Shown: positions 62,899 to 64,000 of the stretch, one piece after another
Layout of the letters: each line of letters begins with the position of its first letter
How positions within the stretch are numbered: position 1 is the stretch's first letter
Assembly: GCF_010119545.1 (NCBI RefSeq)
Contig: NZ_JAAEAA010000001.1
Location: 220,373 to 284,372 of the forward strand
Length of the DNA: 64,000 nt
Direction: 5' to 3'
Origin: Pontibacter fetidus
Lineage (GTDB): Bacteria; Bacteroidota; Bacteroidia; Cytophagales; Hymenobacteraceae
Notes under the pieces: generated by a model
The model's input: the letters and a program-made list of their open reading frames with translations, nothing else
What the model was told of the DNA's origin: nothing
The model's database searches: none
Program-made: the position numbers and the translations under genes

Positions 62899-63942
62899 TT
62901 AACTTAAATACTGATCAACAATGCTGATTAAAGACTTAGCTCTATCATGATAACTATAATTTGAATTAACTGATCTTTTGTAAGCATCAGCTTTTATTTT
63001 TTCAACTGCACTAATTGAAAGCTTCTTCAAATAAATTATTTGATCCTTTAATTCCTCAACAGACTCAAAATAAAAAGCCTCTTTATTTTCTTCAAAAAAA
63101 TTTAAATGTTCGTCTGTTCTGTTTGTTAGTAAAATCCCTCCATAACCAGGAACTTCAAATGTTCTCATGTTATGGGTTTTTTCCAAAATGTTTTGTTTTC
63201 TAAGTAAATTAATAGATGCTAACGAATTATAGGTTACATCGATATAACTCTGTCCATACAAGGGCTTGTTTTGATACATTTCTTTTACTCTAGGATTAAG
63301 TATAGAACGTGAATGCCACTTTGTATCACCATATATTTTGACTCCTATCTCGTTAAAATTAGATAAAATTTTAGCCCTGCTATTGTCATAAGCTCCTATA
63401 AATATAACATCATTTAAATATGATTCGGCTCTTTTAGCTTTTTTAGAAGAATCATATCCAAATGGAATTGTATAAGCATCGGTATTTAGCTGAGTCTTCA
63501 ACTTATCTGTTATATTTTTTGAGTAGCTAAAATGAATATGATATTTGGGTAGACTATTTAAAATGTTTTGATTACCACTACCTCTTGAATAAAATTCAAA
63601 TGGATGATCTGGATTATAATTTGCGATTAGTTTGGTATTTGTTTTCAGAGCATCTATAGTTTCGGGATAAATTTCCATACCCTTAAACACAAGTATAAAA
63701 TTCGGTTTTAGTTTTGCAGCAAATTCTATTAACTCCTCATTTATATTATCAAGGAACTTATTAGAAAATCCTAACCTGTAGGCTACTTTATTTAAAATAG
63801 AAGTTCCTAAATATCTTCTAAATGGGGTCTGAATATCATATTTGAAAACTTGTATCCTCAATAATTTAAATGATTCGCTATAAAAGTTTTCAAGCGCTCC
63901 TTGTCCAAAAGAACCAATTATAAGAATTTTATCAATCTTCAT
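62899..63942 (-). CDS. CgeB-like glycosyltransferase
   Basis: A 347-residue protein. N-terminus KILIIGSFGQGALENFY, then LKPNFILVFKGMEIYPETI, ANYNPDHPFEF and HIHFSYSKNITDKLK. The donor domain has VIFIGAYDNSRAKIL, VKIYGDTKWHSRS, then YNSLASINLLRKQN and TFEVPGYGGILLTNRTDEHLNFFEENKEAF, the pattern of the CgeB/'Glyco_trans_1_2' type. This subfamily modifies surface polysaccharides or spores. It is the first cluster gene visible; transcription enters from the right edge, where 58 bases contain no gene. Specificity unknown. Confidence 0.8.
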   Translation of the reverse strand: MKIDKILIIGSFGQGALENFYSESFKLLRIQVFKYDIQTPFRRYLGTSILNKVAYRLGFSNKFLDNINEELIEFAAKLKPNFILVFKGMEIYPETIDALKTNTKLIANYNPDHPFEFYSRGSGNQNILNSLPKYHIHFSYSKNITDKLKTQLNTDAYTIPFGYDSSKKAKRAESYLNDVIFIGAYDNSRAKILSNFNEIGVKIYGDTKWHSRSILNPRVKEMYQNKPLYGQSYIDVTYNSLASINLLRKQNILEKTHNMRTFEVPGYGGILLTNRTDEHLNFFEENKEAFYFESVEELKDQIIYLKKLSISAVEKIKADAYKRSVNSNYSYHDRAKSLISIVDQYLS

Positions 63943-64000
63943 TAGGTGAATTTGCTAATCATAGATATTGTGGACAAAAATATTGTATATGGTGATAAAC

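Overview
The window looks like a chromosomal segment of a Bacteroidota bacterium, most likely order Cytophagales, family Hymenobacteraceae (Pontibacter-like). The evidence is the gene content: long-form IspG with an inserted domain, type III glutamine synthetase, Porin_10-type putative porin, DUF4159 protein, Bacteroidota-type LptE and ATP-type PEP carboxykinase. Promoters of the TAnnTTTG type and the near absence of Shine-Dalgarno sequences agree. The genus is inferred from general resemblance and not proven. There are no rRNA genes, insertion sequences, phage genes or CRISPR arrays, and no gene-free stretch exceeds about 300 bases.

Positions 1-50000 are a housekeeping backbone on both strands. 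In order: leuS (5' end outside the window), a MarR regulator, an MmcQ/YjbR protein, a 54-residue membrane protein, ispG, glnN, an LTA-synthase-like membrane enzyme, mtaB, a Skp-like lipoprotein, a MacB-type permease, a secreted amidotransferase-fold protein, a 2OG oxygenase, miaE, a putative porin and lpxK. These are followed by nif3 with a zinc-ribbon protein, a TPR protein, pabB, miaB, a sigma-54 activator overlapping lptE, a TPR protein, secG, groES-groEL, a lipoprotein, a POT peptide transporter, pckA, rsmE and a DUF4159 protein. Next come a GT39-like transferase, smc, a second MmcQ/YjbR protein, a PlsC-like acyltransferase, an outer-membrane barrel protein, a patatin phospholipase, an MBL hydrolase, accA and two identical tRNA-Asp genes. 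Themes are envelope building (lpxK, lptE, Skp-like, porin, PlsC-like, accA), tRNA modification (miaB and miaE act one after the other, plus mtaB), central metabolism (pckA, glnN) and protein folding.

Positions 50065-63942 are an AT-rich surface-polysaccharide cluster, all on the minus strand and tightly packed: five or six glycosyltransferases, a Wzy-like polymerase, an AsnB-type amidotransferase, a NodU/CmcH-type carbamoyltransferase, an MBOAT O-acyltransferase and an SGNH-like partner gene that appears broken by a one-base frameshift. It begins immediately after the tRNA-Asp pair and runs to the window edge.

The most striking non-genic signal is a very abundant palindromic word, CTATAG (full form AACTATAGTT), in genes, spacers and even a terminator loop. 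By eye there are roughly 75 copies of CTATAG in the first 50 kb and only 2 in the last 14 kb, so the word separates the old backbone from the polysaccharide cluster. The spacers also carry several families of short, periodic, often inverted low-complexity repeats, some of which run into the ends of genes.
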